Source: Pelagibius sp037652055 (lineage in GTDB: Bacteria; Pseudomonadota; Alphaproteobacteria; Kiloniellales; Kiloniellaceae). Taken from it: DNA of 64,000 bases. Below, one piece after another: positions 28,422-37,720 of this stretch; positions within the stretch are counted from its first letter, which is position 1; each line of letters begins with the position of its first letter. The notes below the pieces were generated by a model. The model worked only from the letters and a program-made list of their open reading frames with translations, made no database searches and was not told the DNA's origin. The stretch covers positions 372,001-436,000 of the forward strand of contig NZ_JBBKAH010000003.1 of the NCBI RefSeq assembly GCF_037652055.1, given 5' to 3'. Both the position numbers and the translations under genes were made by a program.

Positions 28422-29786
28422 TCAGGAGGCCGGCAGGGCGATTCCGGTCTCCCCGGGGGCCGTTTCAGAACTGCCGGCAGGCGCCGGCCGCACTGCCGCC
28501 TCGACGGCGCGGGCAAGACGCTGGAACAGGACCGCCTCGTCCTGCCGGTAGCCGGCATCGAAGTAGTGCATGGCCCGCTGCCACGCCGGGGCGTCATAGA
28601 AATTCTCCAGCAACCGCAAGGCGGCCTCATCAAGACGCGCCGGCATCGAGGGGATCAGCCCCTGCGCCACGTAGCGATTGGCGTCGTCAGGGCCCGCGTC
28701 GAGACCGGCATCGTAGAACACCGGCACACCGCCCCGCAGAACCGCCACCGTGACGCTGCTGTTGCCGCAGATCGCCAGGTCGCAGCGGGCAATATTGTCG
28801 CTCAGCTCGAGGCTGCCTGAATCGCTGGTGCGGGTGGCTGCCGAGCACAGGCCGGAGAGATCCTCTCTGATCGCTTTCACCGGGTGCGGGCGGATCAGGA
28901 TGCGGCCGATGTGCGGATTGGCTTCGAGTTGCGCGACCAGCGCCCGGAGACGGTCCCGGTTGGCCAGACCGGTCAGGAAGATGCCGACGGTGATCGGCTT
29001 GTGGCGATTGATGCGGGCAAGCATGGGCCGCTGCGGCACGACCTGCGGCAGGAAGACGGACGCGAACGGCTTATGACTGTGCGCGCGGTAGACATCGAGC
29101 ACCGCCTGGCTGGTCACTGCGGCGAGGTCGCAGTAGAGCGGCGGCACGAAACCGGTGTTCCAGGTCGCGTTCGCGTGGTTGGTGAACAGCACGCGGCGGC
29201 CCGAGCGGTGGGCCGCCACGGCGAGCGCCAGGCATTCCGGCGAATAGTGGTTGGCGATGAACACGGCCCGCGCGCCGCTGGCCGCCAGGAGGCGGCGGAA
29301 ACGGGCATAGTAGGCCAGGGTGCTGAAGATCCGGCATGCCGGCATGAAATGGAAGCGGCGCACGAATTTCCCGGCCAGGCGATACAGCCGCGGCAGCTGG
29401 GCAAGAAAGGACGGCAGGTCGCGCAGGGACTGAAGGCTGAAGCAGTTGGCGCGGGCGATGCTCAGCGTGCCGTCGTCCAGCCCACGCAGATGAACGCCGA
29501 GGCCCTGGCGCAGGTGGCCGAGGACGACATGCTCGTTGGGGTACGAGGCAAAGAAGGCGATATCGGCATTCCGGCCATCGGCCCACTTAACCGAAAGATA
29601 AGATTTGAGGCCATACATTAACAGCAGGAGCGACTTCAGAAATTCCGGCGATTTCCCGTAGAGAACGTAGAAAAATCGAACTATCGGATTCTTCCTGACG
29701 ACGTCCTCGAAGACGGCCCGGCGCCCGGCGGCACCGTCGAGCTTTCTGACAATCCAACAGGCCCTGCCCAGAGAATAAGCGCTCAT
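28422..29786 (-). CDS. Putative GT-B-type surface-polysaccharide transferase
   Basis: 454 residues from the ATG at 29786; a TTG two codons earlier is possible. No transmembrane helix is strong; KSLLLLMYGLKSYLS may be peripheral. The C-terminal half has the features of GT-B-like polymer transferases: LIRPHPVK, then CDLAICGNSSVTVAVLRGGV and PVFYDAGLDAGPDDANRYV, resembling the nucleotide-sugar site of capsule sialyl/glycerophosphotransferases. The N-terminal half includes FIANHYSPECLALAVAAHRS. The acceptor and donor are unknown. The start codon is 23 bases from that of the divergent flippase gene, so the two promoters must overlap. Confidence 0.7.
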   Translation of the reverse strand: MSAYSLGRACWIVRKLDGAAGRRAVFEDVVRKNPIVRFFYVLYGKSPEFLKSLLLLMYGLKSYLSVKWADGRNADIAFFASYPNEHVVLGHLRQGLGVHLRGLDDGTLSIARANCFSLQSLRDLPSFLAQLPRLYRLAGKFVRRFHFMPACRIFSTLAYYARFRRLLAASGARAVFIANHYSPECLALAVAAHRSGRRVLFTNHANATWNTGFVPPLYCDLAAVTSQAVLDVYRAHSHKPFASVFLPQVVPQRPMLARINRHKPITVGIFLTGLANRDRLRALVAQLEANPHIGRILIRPHPVKAIREDLSGLCSAATRTSDSGSLELSDNIARCDLAICGNSSVTVAVLRGGVPVFYDAGLDAGPDDANRYVAQGLIPSMPARLDEAALRLLENFYDAPAWQRAMHYFDAGYRQDEAVLFQRLARAVEAAVRPAPAGSSETAPGETGIALPAS

Positions 29787-29809
29787 CGGCAAACTCTAGG
29801 AAGGCGACG

Positions 29810-31081
29810 ATGTACAAACTCTTAAAGCGCTTGGCCGGGATCTCCGTCTTCTATTCCTTCGCCAACAGCATCGAGGCGCTGTCGCCGTTTTTCCTGGCGC
29901 TGATCCTGACGCGATTCCTGCTGCCGGAGGAGTACGGCATCTGGGTGCTCTTTCTCTCGCTGGTGGCCTTCCTGCGCCCGGTGGTCAATCTGACCATCCA
30001 GGACGCCCTCAAGATGCACTTCTACGACATGGACCGGGTACGCCAGGCGACCTTCGTCCTCTCCGCCTTCTACATCTCGGGCGCCACCGCCCTGGTGCTC
30101 GGCCTGGCCGCCGTGGTCTTCGCCGAGCCGCTGTCGCTGGCGGTGAAGTTCCCCGCGCCCTGGATCATCGCGGTCGTGGTTGCGACCTATCTTTACGTGA
30201 ACCTCTACTTCTTTCTGACCTTCAACCAGTTCGCCGAAAAGCGCGGCCGCTTCATCGTGCTGCAGCTGCTGCAGTCGTTCTTCGGCTTTGCGGCAATCGT
30301 CGTCCTGGTCTTCGCCGGCTGGAACTGGCAGGGCGTCGTGATCGGAAAGATTGCCGGCCTGGCGATCGCCTGCGTCGCGGGCTTCGTGTGGCTGTCCCGC
30401 GATCTGGAGCTGAAGCTGTCGCTCGACTGCCGGAAGGAGATCAAAGATCTCGTCAAGTTCGGGCTGCTCTATCTGCCGGCGGGATTCGGTCTCGTCGCCG
30501 TGCCGCTGACCGACCGCCTGATCATCGCGCACGTCCTGGGCCTTGCGGAGAACGGGCTGTACGGTGTCGCCGCGCTGTTCGGCGCGGCGCTTTTCGTCGC
30601 CATAAACGGCTTCCTGCATGCCTGGATGCCGTGGCTGTTTCAGCATCTGCGCGAGCCGCGCTCCGATGCCTTCCGCCGCGACATCTCCGTCGTATCGCTC
30701 GGCTTCCTGGCGCTGCTGCCGATTGCCGGCGTGGCCTTCTACATGGTTGCCGCGATCACTGCGCCTTTCCTGATCGGCGCGTCCTTCGAGAAATCCTTTC
30801 CGCTCATTCCCTGGGCGATCGCCGGCACCGTCGCGATGGGGTACTTCTATCACAACCAGGCCTTCCTGCACTTCAAGAAGGCGGTGCTGCCGATGTCCAT
30901 CAGCAGCCTGAACTGCATCGTGCTGAATCTCTACCTCAGCTATTACGGTGCAATTCACTATGGTACCACCGGCGTGCTGGCGGCGACGATTGTCGCCTTC
31001 CTCACCTCCGCCGTGATCAGCGGACTCTTCATCACCTACCACTACAATATCTTCGCCCTGCCCCGCCGAAGCGAGGCCTGA
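29810..31081 (+). CDS. Wzx/MOP-type polysaccharide flippase
   Basis: 423 residues with about twelve evenly spaced transmembrane helices. The start MYKLLKRLAGISVFYSFANS and the first helix FFLALILTRFLLPEEYGIWV are typical of the polysaccharide-export branch of the MOP exporter superfamily (RfbX/Wzx); GLLYLPAGFGLVAVPLTDRLII in helix seven region and the ISSLNCIVLNLYLSYYGA stretch in helix eleven region fit too. It should move lipid-linked glycans across the inner membrane. SD TAGGAAGG precedes the ATG. No Wzy polymerase gene is recognisable in the window. Confidence 0.88.
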   Translation: MYKLLKRLAGISVFYSFANSIEALSPFFLALILTRFLLPEEYGIWVLFLSLVAFLRPVVNLTIQDALKMHFYDMDRVRQATFVLSAFYISGATALVLGLAAVVFAEPLSLAVKFPAPWIIAVVVATYLYVNLYFFLTFNQFAEKRGRFIVLQLLQSFFGFAAIVVLVFAGWNWQGVVIGKIAGLAIACVAGFVWLSRDLELKLSLDCRKEIKDLVKFGLLYLPAGFGLVAVPLTDRLIIAHVLGLAENGLYGVAALFGAALFVAINGFLHAWMPWLFQHLREPRSDAFRRDISVVSLGFLALLPIAGVAFYMVAAITAPFLIGASFEKSFPLIPWAIAGTVAMGYFYHNQAFLHFKKAVLPMSISSLNCIVLNLYLSYYGAIHYGTTGVLAATIVAFLTSAVISGLFITYHYNIFALPRRSEA

Positions 31082-31088
31082 GCGCCGG

Positions 31089-32090
31089 CTAGGTCCGGCC
31101 GCGGCCTCCGCCGCCCAGCCAGAAGGCAAGGCCTGGCAGACCGGCGATCAAGGTGGCGACACCGAGCAGCACGGAGAGCGCCACCGCTTCCTCCGGGGCC
31201 AGACCGACGAAGCCGAGCATCACCACGGCGGCGCCCTCGCGCAGCCCCCAGCCGGCAAAAGACAGGGGGATGAAGGTGATCAGCACGATGGCCGGCACCG
31301 CCGCCAGCGCCGCGCTGAATTCGAGCCCGACGCCCAGGCCGATGGCCAGGACGAACACGGCCCCGACGGTCAGCAGATGGGAAAGCACAGAAAGCGCCAG
31401 CAGGATCAGTGAGCCCAGCGGCGCCAACAGGACCTTGCGCGCATCGGCGGCCAGCGCGAAAAAGGGCCGCCCGACGCGCAGCAGGCCGCGCGGCAGCGGC
31501 ATCAGGTCAAGACAGCAGAGCATCGCCAGGACGACCAGCAGGCCAGGCAGCGCCGCGATGAGCGCCAGGCGCAGCAGAGGCGGATCGATGCGCTCGCCCA
31601 GCCACAGCGCGCCGCCGGCCACCATGAGGACCAGGGCCAGGAGGCCGCCGATCCGCTCCAGCATCACGCCGCTGAAGGCGCGGCCGTAGGGCAGCCCCCG
31701 CCGCCCGGCATAGAGGATGCGCACGGCATCGCCGCCGATCGAGGTCGGCAGCACCTGGGAGAAGAAGATGCCGACGAACATCAGGGAAATGCAGTCGCGC
31801 AGGGCGAGCGGGGCCGCGATGGCGCGGCCGACCAGCCACCAGCGCAGACCGGAAACCAAGGCGATGCCCGCCAGCAGCAGCACCGCCGCCAGGGCCGCCA
31901 GCGGCTGCAGGCGAAGGACCAGGTCGCCGATGGCGCCGAGTTCGCCGGCCGCCGCCACCGCCGCCAGCAGGCCGAGCGAAACCAGGATCTTGCCGGCGAC
32001 CAGGACGGTCCGCAGCCGGCCGCCGCGCGCCTCGACCGGGGCGACGGCGGTGCGGTGGCTCTCGGCCTCGTCAAGGGTCGGCTGGCACAC
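31089..32090 (-). CDS. Lysylphosphatidylglycerol synthase-type transmembrane protein (UPF0104/AglD family)
   Basis: 333 residues, about eight transmembrane helices. FFSQVLPTSIGGDAVRILYAG, GVMLERIGGLLALVLM and VLITFIPLSFAGWGLREGAAV are the three hallmark motifs of the family (PTSIGGD, ERxxGL, P.S..G.G.rE). It has only the membrane half; the LPG synthase GNAT-like domain is absent, as in most polysaccharide-cluster members (AglD-like), where it may act on lipid-linked sugars. Start GTG at 32090 is the only reasonable one. Ends 7 bases from the stop of the convergent flippase gene. Confidence 0.88.
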   Translation of the reverse strand: MCQPTLDEAESHRTAVAPVEARGGRLRTVLVAGKILVSLGLLAAVAAAGELGAIGDLVLRLQPLAALAAVLLLAGIALVSGLRWWLVGRAIAAPLALRDCISLMFVGIFFSQVLPTSIGGDAVRILYAGRRGLPYGRAFSGVMLERIGGLLALVLMVAGGALWLGERIDPPLLRLALIAALPGLLVVLAMLCCLDLMPLPRGLLRVGRPFFALAADARKVLLAPLGSLILLALSVLSHLLTVGAVFVLAIGLGVGLEFSAALAAVPAIVLITFIPLSFAGWGLREGAAVVMLGFVGLAPEEAVALSVLLGVATLIAGLPGLAFWLGGGGRGRT

Positions 32091-32187
32091 GTGAAGGTTC
32101 CCGAGCTGCGGGCGGCATCCCGCCCGCGGTCATCCTGCCCCGCCAAGGTAAGGGGATCGTAAACGAGCCGTTGAATGGCCGCCGTTT

Positions 32188-32610
32188 TTAAGGGCGGGCG
32201 GAGGCCGGCAGGCCGAAGACCCGGTCGAAACCGAGGTTGAAGACGAAAGTATAGATCAGGAAGAAGAGGATCAGGGTCGCGTCATAGAGAAAGGCTACGA
32301 GGAGCGATACCTCGAGCCACCAGGCCAGCAGCGGCACGAGGAGCACCGTCAACCCGACCTCGAAGCCGCAGGCATGGGCGAGCCGCCGCAGGAAGCTCCG
32401 CCCGCGCACGGCCTGGCGCGCCTCCCAGGCCTCGAACAGGGTATTGAAGAGGTAGTTCCAGGTGACGGCGATGAGGGACGACGCGACGGCGACGAAGCCG
32501 GTCTGGACCACCCCATGGCCAGAGAGCAGCGTCAGGCCGAGGCTCGCGATCACGATGCCGACCAGCTCGTAGAGCACTGCATAGACGATTCTGCGGACGA
32601 CCGGGGACAT
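32188..32610 (-). CDS. PACE-family efflux transporter (AceI-like)
   Basis: 140 residues from the ATG at 32610; a GTG 18 bases upstream is less likely. Two tandem bacterial transmembrane-pair domains: RRIVYAVLYELVGIVIAS with the membrane Glu, WNYLFNTLFEAWEAR (Asn and Trp-Asn motif), RLAHACGFEVGL with the second Glu, and FLIYTFVFNLGFDRVFGLPA. These match the proteobacterial antimicrobial compound efflux family, which exports chlorhexidine, acriflavine or short diamines such as cadaverine. Four helices fill the chain. Single gene, no regulator adjacent. Confidence 0.9.
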   Translation of the reverse strand: MSPVVRRIVYAVLYELVGIVIASLGLTLLSGHGVVQTGFVAVASSLIAVTWNYLFNTLFEAWEARQAVRGRSFLRRLAHACGFEVGLTVLLVPLLAWWLEVSLLVAFLYDATLILFFLIYTFVFNLGFDRVFGLPASARP

Positions 32611-32895
32611 GGCTGGCAACAGCCTCACAAGAAGCGCATCAAGGTAGCGACCCTATGCCGGATCCCCCGTCGCCTTCAACGATTCTTCAGGCACGAGTCG
32701 GCGAAAGCCGTGCCCCTGAAGCGCGGACCGAAGCCCCGCGAGCGGCCGGCGGCATCGTCCGCCGCATTTTCGCAGCTTTCACGCCTCGTTAAGATACCCG
32801 TCGTAGACTTCCAAGCTAGCGCAAACCTCCGCCGCGCCCCGCCAGGGATATCGCGGCGCCGAGCGCGAGATAATCCACGACGACCGCGTCGCTCA

Positions 32896-33453
32896 ATGAC
32901 ATGGCCCAATGACATGGCTGCCGAGGCCCAGACGGCGGAACGCTTCCTCGAGCAGGTCGACGACCCGCGGCTGGTCGCTGTCTACCGCTATTGGGACGGG
33001 CTGCGCGGCACCCGCTTCGCGCCCAGCTATCCCGAGATTGATCCGATCGACATTCCCCGGCTGCTGCGCTACCTGCTGGTGACGGACGTCGAGGCGACGC
33101 CGCGGGGCCGGCGCTACCGCTACCGTCTGTGCGGCACCGAAGTGGAGGAGCATTTCGGCATCGCCATGCGGGGCTGCTACATCGACACCCTGATGCAGGG
33201 CAGCTATCGCAGCTATATCGAGGGTCTCTACGACCGGCTGGTCGAGCGGCGCAGCCCGGTCTATTCCGCCAGCACCTACGACGACCGCGTCCTGCAGACC
33301 AAGCGCCTGATGCTGCCGCTCAGCAGCGACGGCCTGCAGGTCGACACGGTTCTCGCGGCACAGGTCTTCTTTCGCTCCGCCAGGCTGTCGAACACGGTGC
33401 TCGCCGTTCAGGCCGACTTTGAGCCCGAACTGGAACGCATCGGCGGCAAGTAG
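32896..33453 (+). CDS. PAS domain protein (PAS_5 family)
   Basis: 185 residues from the ATG at 32896 or 179 from that at 32914; neither has a clear SD. YWDGLRGTRFAPSYPEIDPI and LLRYLLVTDVEATPRGRRYR followed by RLCGTEVEEHFGIAMRGCYI are the PAS_5 signature of alphaproteobacteria, in which a single PAS fold makes up the whole protein. No effector domain is fused, so it may bind a ligand and signal by interaction. The start region contains a tandem 13-base repeat that duplicates the ATG context. It is followed closely by the convergent RND permease gene, with stops 11 bases apart. Confidence 0.85.
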   Translation: MTWPNDMAAEAQTAERFLEQVDDPRLVAVYRYWDGLRGTRFAPSYPEIDPIDIPRLLRYLLVTDVEATPRGRRYRYRLCGTEVEEHFGIAMRGCYIDTLMQGSYRSYIEGLYDRLVERRSPVYSASTYDDRVLQTKRLMLPLSSDGLQVDTVLAAQVFFRSARLSNTVLAVQADFEPELERIGGK

Positions 33454-33464
33454 GCCGTAGCGCG

Positions 33465-36400
33465 TTACTCCGCCGCCTGGCGAACCCGCTGGGCATCCGG
33501 TGCTTGATCGAGTGTCCGGGACCGGCTCCTGTCACGCGCCAGGAAGGTATATGCGGTCGGCACGACGAAAAGCGTGAGAACCGTCCCGAAAGACATGCCG
33601 CCGACGATCACCCAACCGATCTCCTGGCGGCTCTCGGCACCGGCGCCGGCTGCGAGGGCAAGCGGGACCGCGCCGGAAACCATCGCACCGGTCGTCATCA
33701 GGATCGGCCGCAGCCGCAGCGCGGCGGCCTCGACAACCGCATCACGCAACGGCTTGCCTTCGTCCTGCAGGGTGTTCGCGAACTGGACGATGAGAATGCC
33801 GTGCTTGCTGATCAGACCGATCAGGGTCACCAGACCGATCTGGCTGTAGATGTTGAGGGTGCCGCCGCTCAGCTCCAGCGCGAGCAGGGCGCCCGTCATC
33901 GACAACGGCACCGTCAGCATGATGATGAGGGGATCCCGGAAACTCTCGAACTGGGCGGACAGCACCAGGAAGATGAAGCCGAGGGCCAGGACGAAGACGA
34001 ACACCAGGCTGCTGCCGGCCTCCTTGAACTCGCGCGACTCGCCCGCGTAGTCGTAGCGCACCGAGTCGGGCAGCTCCTGCTCGGCGGTGGCGGCCAGGAA
34101 GTCCAGCGCCTCGCCGAGCGAATAGCCGGGCGCGAGGTTACCCGTGATCGTTGCCGAGCGGAACTGGTTGAATCGATTCAGTTCCTTCGGCGCCACCGTT
34201 TCACGCAGCCGTACCAGGTTGGAAAGCTGAATGTTGGCACCGTCGCGGCCCCGCACGTAGATGTCGTTGAGATCGCTGGACGTCCGGCGGTCGTCCGGTG
34301 CGACCTGAACGATCACATCGTACTGCTCGCCGTTCTGGTTGAGCCGCGTCACCTGCCGTCCGCCGAGCAGCGTCTCCAGCGTTCGGCCCAGCGTCAGCAC
34401 GCCCACACCGGTATCGGCGACACGCTCCCGATCCACATCGACGTCGATCTGCGGCTTGTTCAGGCGCAGATCGCTGTCGAGATTGATCAGCCCCGGGTTC
34501 TGCTCCGCCGCTGCGAGGAACCGGTCGACGTACTCGTTCAGCCGGCCGTAGCTTTCGGAGGTCTGAATCACAAACTCAACCGGCTTGCTGCGCGCGCTCT
34601 GACCGAAGGAGCCGGGATTGTTCGCGAAGGCGCGCACGCCGGTGATGCGGGCCAGTTTCGGCTGGATCTCCCGCACGATCTCCATCTGGGTTCGCTCCCG
34701 CTCGTCCCAGGGGAGCAGCTGAGAGAAGGAGATCAGTTCGGTGACCGAGCGCGCGCCGGCGATGATGAAATAGTGCCTCACCTCCGGGATCTCGCTCAGC
34801 AGCTCTTCGAACTCGGCCGCGTAGCGGGCGGTGAAGTCGATCGTCGAGCCCTCCGGCGCGTTGCCCGCGGTGAAGAGCACGCCGCGGTCTTCCACCGGCG
34901 CCAGTTCAGACTTGAGGCCGGTGAGGAGAACGTAGCTCGCCCCGGCAACCACCACCGCCACCAGGATCACCAGCGGCCGCACGCGCAGCGTCAGCTCGAG
35001 CAGCCGGCGGTAGCCATTGTTGAGGGCGAGCAACCCCTGTTCCAGCACGGTATAGATGCGGCCATGCGACTCGTGCTCGCTCAGCAGCCGCGAGCACATC
35101 ATCGGGCTGAGGGTCAGGGCGACGAATCCGGAAACCAGGACCGCGCCGGCAAGCGTCAAGGCGAACTCGGCAAAGAGGGTCCCGGTGCGCCCCGGCGCGA
35201 AGGCCACCGGCGCATAGACGGCGGCAAGGGTCAGCGTCATGGCGATGACCGGGCCCGATATCTCGCTGATGCCCACCGTCGCAGCCTTGAGCGGCTTCAT
35301 GCCGTCTTCGATGTGCCGGTGAATGTTCTCCAGCACGACGATCGCGTCGTCGACGACCAGGCCGATCGCCAGCACCATCGACAGCAGTGTCAGCGTGTTG
35401 ATGGAGAATCCGAGCAGACTCATGATCGCGAAGGAACCGACCAGCGACACCGGGATCGTCACCAGGGGAATGATGGTCGCGCGAATGGTGCGCAGGAAGA
35501 AGAAGATGACGATGACCACCAGCACCACCGCCTCTGCGATGGTCGTGTAGACCGCATTGATCGACTCGTCGATGAAGATCGACTTGTCGTAGGAGATCTT
35601 GGCGGCCATTCCCTCGGGCAGGTCGCGCGACAGCTCCGGCATGACCTCCCGCATTGCGTTGGAGACGTCGAGAGGATTGGCCGTCGCCTGCTTGACGATG
35701 CCGAGAGTCACGGAGTTGTCGCCGTTGAATCGCGTCACCCTGCGCTCGTCAGCCGCGCCGACCTCGACGCGAGCCACATCGCGCATGCGCACCGGGAAGC
35801 CGTCGGCATCCCTGATGACGATCCGCTCGAACTGCTCCGGCGTGACCAGGCCGGTGCGCGAGAGCACGGTGAACTCGCGGTCCAGGCTCTCGATGCGGCC
35901 GGAAGGCACTTCGACGTTCTGCTGGCGCAGGGCCAGCTCGACGTCGTCGGTGGTCAGTCGGTAGGCCGCCAGTCGTGCGCGATCCAGCCAGATGCGCATG
36001 GCGTAGCGGCGTTCGCCGAAGATCCGCACCTCGGCCACGCCCGGCAGGTTCTGCAGCCTGTCGCGCACATAGCGGTCGGCGTAGTCCGAAATCTCCAGCG
36101 GGGTGTGGCGGGTACTGGTGAAGGCGATGTAGATGATCGCCTGCGCGTCGGCCTCGACCTTGGCGATCACCGGCTCGTCGATCTCGTCGGGCAGACGGCC
36201 GCGCACGCGCGACACGCGATCACGCACGTCGCTGGCCGCGACGTCGGGGTCGGTGCCGAGGCGGAAGCGCACGGAGATGCGGCTCTCTTCCGGCTCGCTG
36301 CTGGAAGTGAGCGTCTCGATGCCTTCGATGCCGGCGATCGAGCCTTCCAGGACCTGCGTCACCTGGCTTTCGATGATTTCCGCGCTGGCGCCGGGATAGT

Positions 36401-36548
36401 CGGTCCGCACGGAGACGATCGGCTCGTCGATGTTGGGATACTCACGGATGGTGAGCTGCATATAGGAGACGAGGCCGACCAGGATGACGATAAGGCTCAT
36501 CACGGTCGCAAAGACCGGCCGGCGGATGAAGAAGTCGAAGACTCCCAA
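33465..36548 (-). CDS. RND efflux transporter, inner-membrane pump subunit
   Basis: 1027 residues, full length. TTG start at 36548 with GGGGAG 7 bases upstream, 2 bases after the adaptor stop codon. The start MGVFDFFIRRPVFATVMSLI is the standard RND beginning; two large periplasmic loops (about 33-335 and 550-860); helix-four proton relay GLVVDDAIVVLENIHRH with both Asp; KHGILIVQFAN in helix ten region. It belongs to the HAE1 group (AcrB/MexB-like, subgroup often paired with MFP of this length). Hydrophobic-drug export in exchange for protons is the expected role. No TolC-type outer-membrane channel gene lies next to it. Confidence 0.96.
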   Translation of the reverse strand: MGVFDFFIRRPVFATVMSLIVILVGLVSYMQLTIREYPNIDEPIVSVRTDYPGASAEIIESQVTQVLEGSIAGIEGIETLTSSSEPEESRISVRFRLGTDPDVAASDVRDRVSRVRGRLPDEIDEPVIAKVEADAQAIIYIAFTSTRHTPLEISDYADRYVRDRLQNLPGVAEVRIFGERRYAMRIWLDRARLAAYRLTTDDVELALRQQNVEVPSGRIESLDREFTVLSRTGLVTPEQFERIVIRDADGFPVRMRDVARVEVGAADERRVTRFNGDNSVTLGIVKQATANPLDVSNAMREVMPELSRDLPEGMAAKISYDKSIFIDESINAVYTTIAEAVVLVVIVIFFFLRTIRATIIPLVTIPVSLVGSFAIMSLLGFSINTLTLLSMVLAIGLVVDDAIVVLENIHRHIEDGMKPLKAATVGISEISGPVIAMTLTLAAVYAPVAFAPGRTGTLFAEFALTLAGAVLVSGFVALTLSPMMCSRLLSEHESHGRIYTVLEQGLLALNNGYRRLLELTLRVRPLVILVAVVVAGASYVLLTGLKSELAPVEDRGVLFTAGNAPEGSTIDFTARYAAEFEELLSEIPEVRHYFIIAGARSVTELISFSQLLPWDERERTQMEIVREIQPKLARITGVRAFANNPGSFGQSARSKPVEFVIQTSESYGRLNEYVDRFLAAAEQNPGLINLDSDLRLNKPQIDVDVDRERVADTGVGVLTLGRTLETLLGGRQVTRLNQNGEQYDVIVQVAPDDRRTSSDLNDIYVRGRDGANIQLSNLVRLRETVAPKELNRFNQFRSATITGNLAPGYSLGEALDFLAATAEQELPDSVRYDYAGESREFKEAGSSLVFVFVLALGFIFLVLSAQFESFRDPLIIMLTVPLSMTGALLALELSGGTLNIYSQIGLVTLIGLISKHGILIVQFANTLQDEGKPLRDAVVEAAALRLRPILMTTGAMVSGAVPLALAAGAGAESRQEIGWVIVGGMSFGTVLTLFVVPTAYTFLARDRSRSRTLDQAPDAQRVRQAAE

Positions 36549-36550
36549 GG

Positions 36551-37636
36551 TCAGCTCCCCGCGCTGCGTTCGACGACCTCGACCCGAGCGCCGTCACGAA
36601 CCTGCTGATGGCCCGCCGTGATCACCCGTTCGCCGGGACTGAGGCCGCTCAACACCTCGACCTCGCCCGGGCGGCGATGACCGAGCCGGACCTCCGTTTG
36701 GGTCGCCCGGCCGTCCACCACCCGGTAGACCAGGCGCTTCTGCCCCTCGGCGAAAACGGCGGACTCGGGCACCAGCACGGCATTCGCCCGGCGCTCCACG
36801 ACGATGCGCACGCGGGCGAAGAGACCCGGCTTCAGGACGCGATCCGGATTGGCGATGCGCGCGCGCAGGCGCACGGCACGGCCGTTCTCGTCGACGATGG
36901 GGTCGATGACGTAGATCTCGCCCTCGAAGCTGCGGTTCGGCAGCGCGTCCACGGTGACGCTGATCGCCTGGCCGGGGCGAAGGCTGGACAGCACGAGTTC
37001 GGGAACCCGAAAATTGACCTTGATCGGGTCGATGTTGGCAAGTTCCACGATGCGCGTGCCGGGAGTCACGTAGGCCCCGGCGCTGATGGCGCGCAGGCCG
37101 ACGACACCGGGAAAGGGCGCCTTGATGGTGGCCTTCTCCAGGAGGGCGCGGGACAGCGCGGCATTCGCCTGCGCCGCCAAGTGAGCGGCCACGGCCTCAT
37201 CGCGCGCGCGCAGCGTGCCGGTGCCGCGCTGCGCCAATGTCCTGGCCCGCTCGAGATTGGCCTCGGCAAGGGTGAGGTCGGATAGCGCCTTGTCCAACTC
37301 GGCACGCAGCGTGGCTGCGTCCAGCTCCACCAGCACGTCGCCAGCCGACACCGCGTCGCCTTCGCCGAAGTGGATGCTGTCGACGCGGCCGGCGATCTCC
37401 GGAGCGATCACCACCGACTCGTCCGGCTCCAAGGTGCCGACCGCGCCGATGTCCTCGACCACCATGTCGACGATCACCTCCGCCGCCTCGACGGTGATGA
37501 CCCGCTCGCTGGCAGGAACAGCGGCTTGCGCGAGCGGCCCGCCCGGCGCGTTCTGTTCTGTCTGAAAATAGTAGACGGCGCCACCGGTCGCGAGCGCAAC
37601 CATGCCCAGCGCGATCCAAAACGATGCCCGGCCCAT
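36551..37636 (-). CDS. RND efflux periplasmic adaptor (membrane-fusion protein)
   Basis: 361 residues from the ATG at 37636 (MGRASFWIALGMVAL). One N-terminal anchor helix, then the lipoyl halves (VAPEIAGRVDSIHFGEGDAVSA; KAPFPGVVGLRAISAGAYVT, about 60-95 and 150-180, given here by their opening residues), a coiled-coil hairpin between them (about 95-145), the beta-barrel (about 185-265) and membrane-proximal domain. It bridges the pump and an outer-membrane channel. It is the first gene of the pair and faces the TetR gene across an 84-base control region with a perfect palindrome. Confidence 0.95.
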   Translation of the reverse strand: MGRASFWIALGMVALATGGAVYYFQTEQNAPGGPLAQAAVPASERVITVEAAEVIVDMVVEDIGAVGTLEPDESVVIAPEIAGRVDSIHFGEGDAVSAGDVLVELDAATLRAELDKALSDLTLAEANLERARTLAQRGTGTLRARDEAVAAHLAAQANAALSRALLEKATIKAPFPGVVGLRAISAGAYVTPGTRIVELANIDPIKVNFRVPELVLSSLRPGQAISVTVDALPNRSFEGEIYVIDPIVDENGRAVRLRARIANPDRVLKPGLFARVRIVVERRANAVLVPESAVFAEGQKRLVYRVVDGRATQTEVRLGHRRPGEVEVLSGLSPGERVITAGHQQVRDGARVEVVERSAGS

Positions 37637-37664
37637 TGACAGTTCCGTTACTTCAGTCAATCCT
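37636..37664 (+). promoter_or_regulatory. Predicted promoter of the tetR gene
   Basis: TTGACA (37636-37641, six of six) and AATCCT (37659-37664, three of six) with a 17-base spacer; transcription would start near 37671, inside the operator palindrome. The -35 coincides with the adaptor start codon on the other strand. Confidence 0.45.
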
Positions 37665-37668
37665 AAAG

Positions 37669-37684
37669 TGGACTAACGAGTCCA
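37669..37684. promoter_or_regulatory. Perfect palindromic operator between RND adaptor and tetR
   Basis: TGGACT-AACG-AGTCCA, six-base arms without mismatch, in the middle of the 84-base divergent intergenic region. A TetR-family repressor typically binds such a site, controlling itself and the efflux genes. It overlaps the presumed tetR start point, and a TTGGAC -35-like hexamer on the minus strand (37685-37680) lies within it. Confidence 0.75.
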
Positions 37685-37720
37685 ATCTAGCCGTTGGAGC
37701 GGGACAAAAAGCAAGGCCAA

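Noticed and set aside
24812..28753. Long plus-strand frames (323 and 973 residues) opposite the molybdopterin oxidoreductase and GT-C-like genes
   Set aside because: Antisense shadows in a GC-rich genome; no motif or start signal.
33504..36608. A 1034-residue plus-strand frame opposite the RND pump gene
   Set aside because: It is the antisense shadow of a full-length RND protein; its composition (Arg/His/Asp/Gln-rich) is typical of GC-rich reverse frames.
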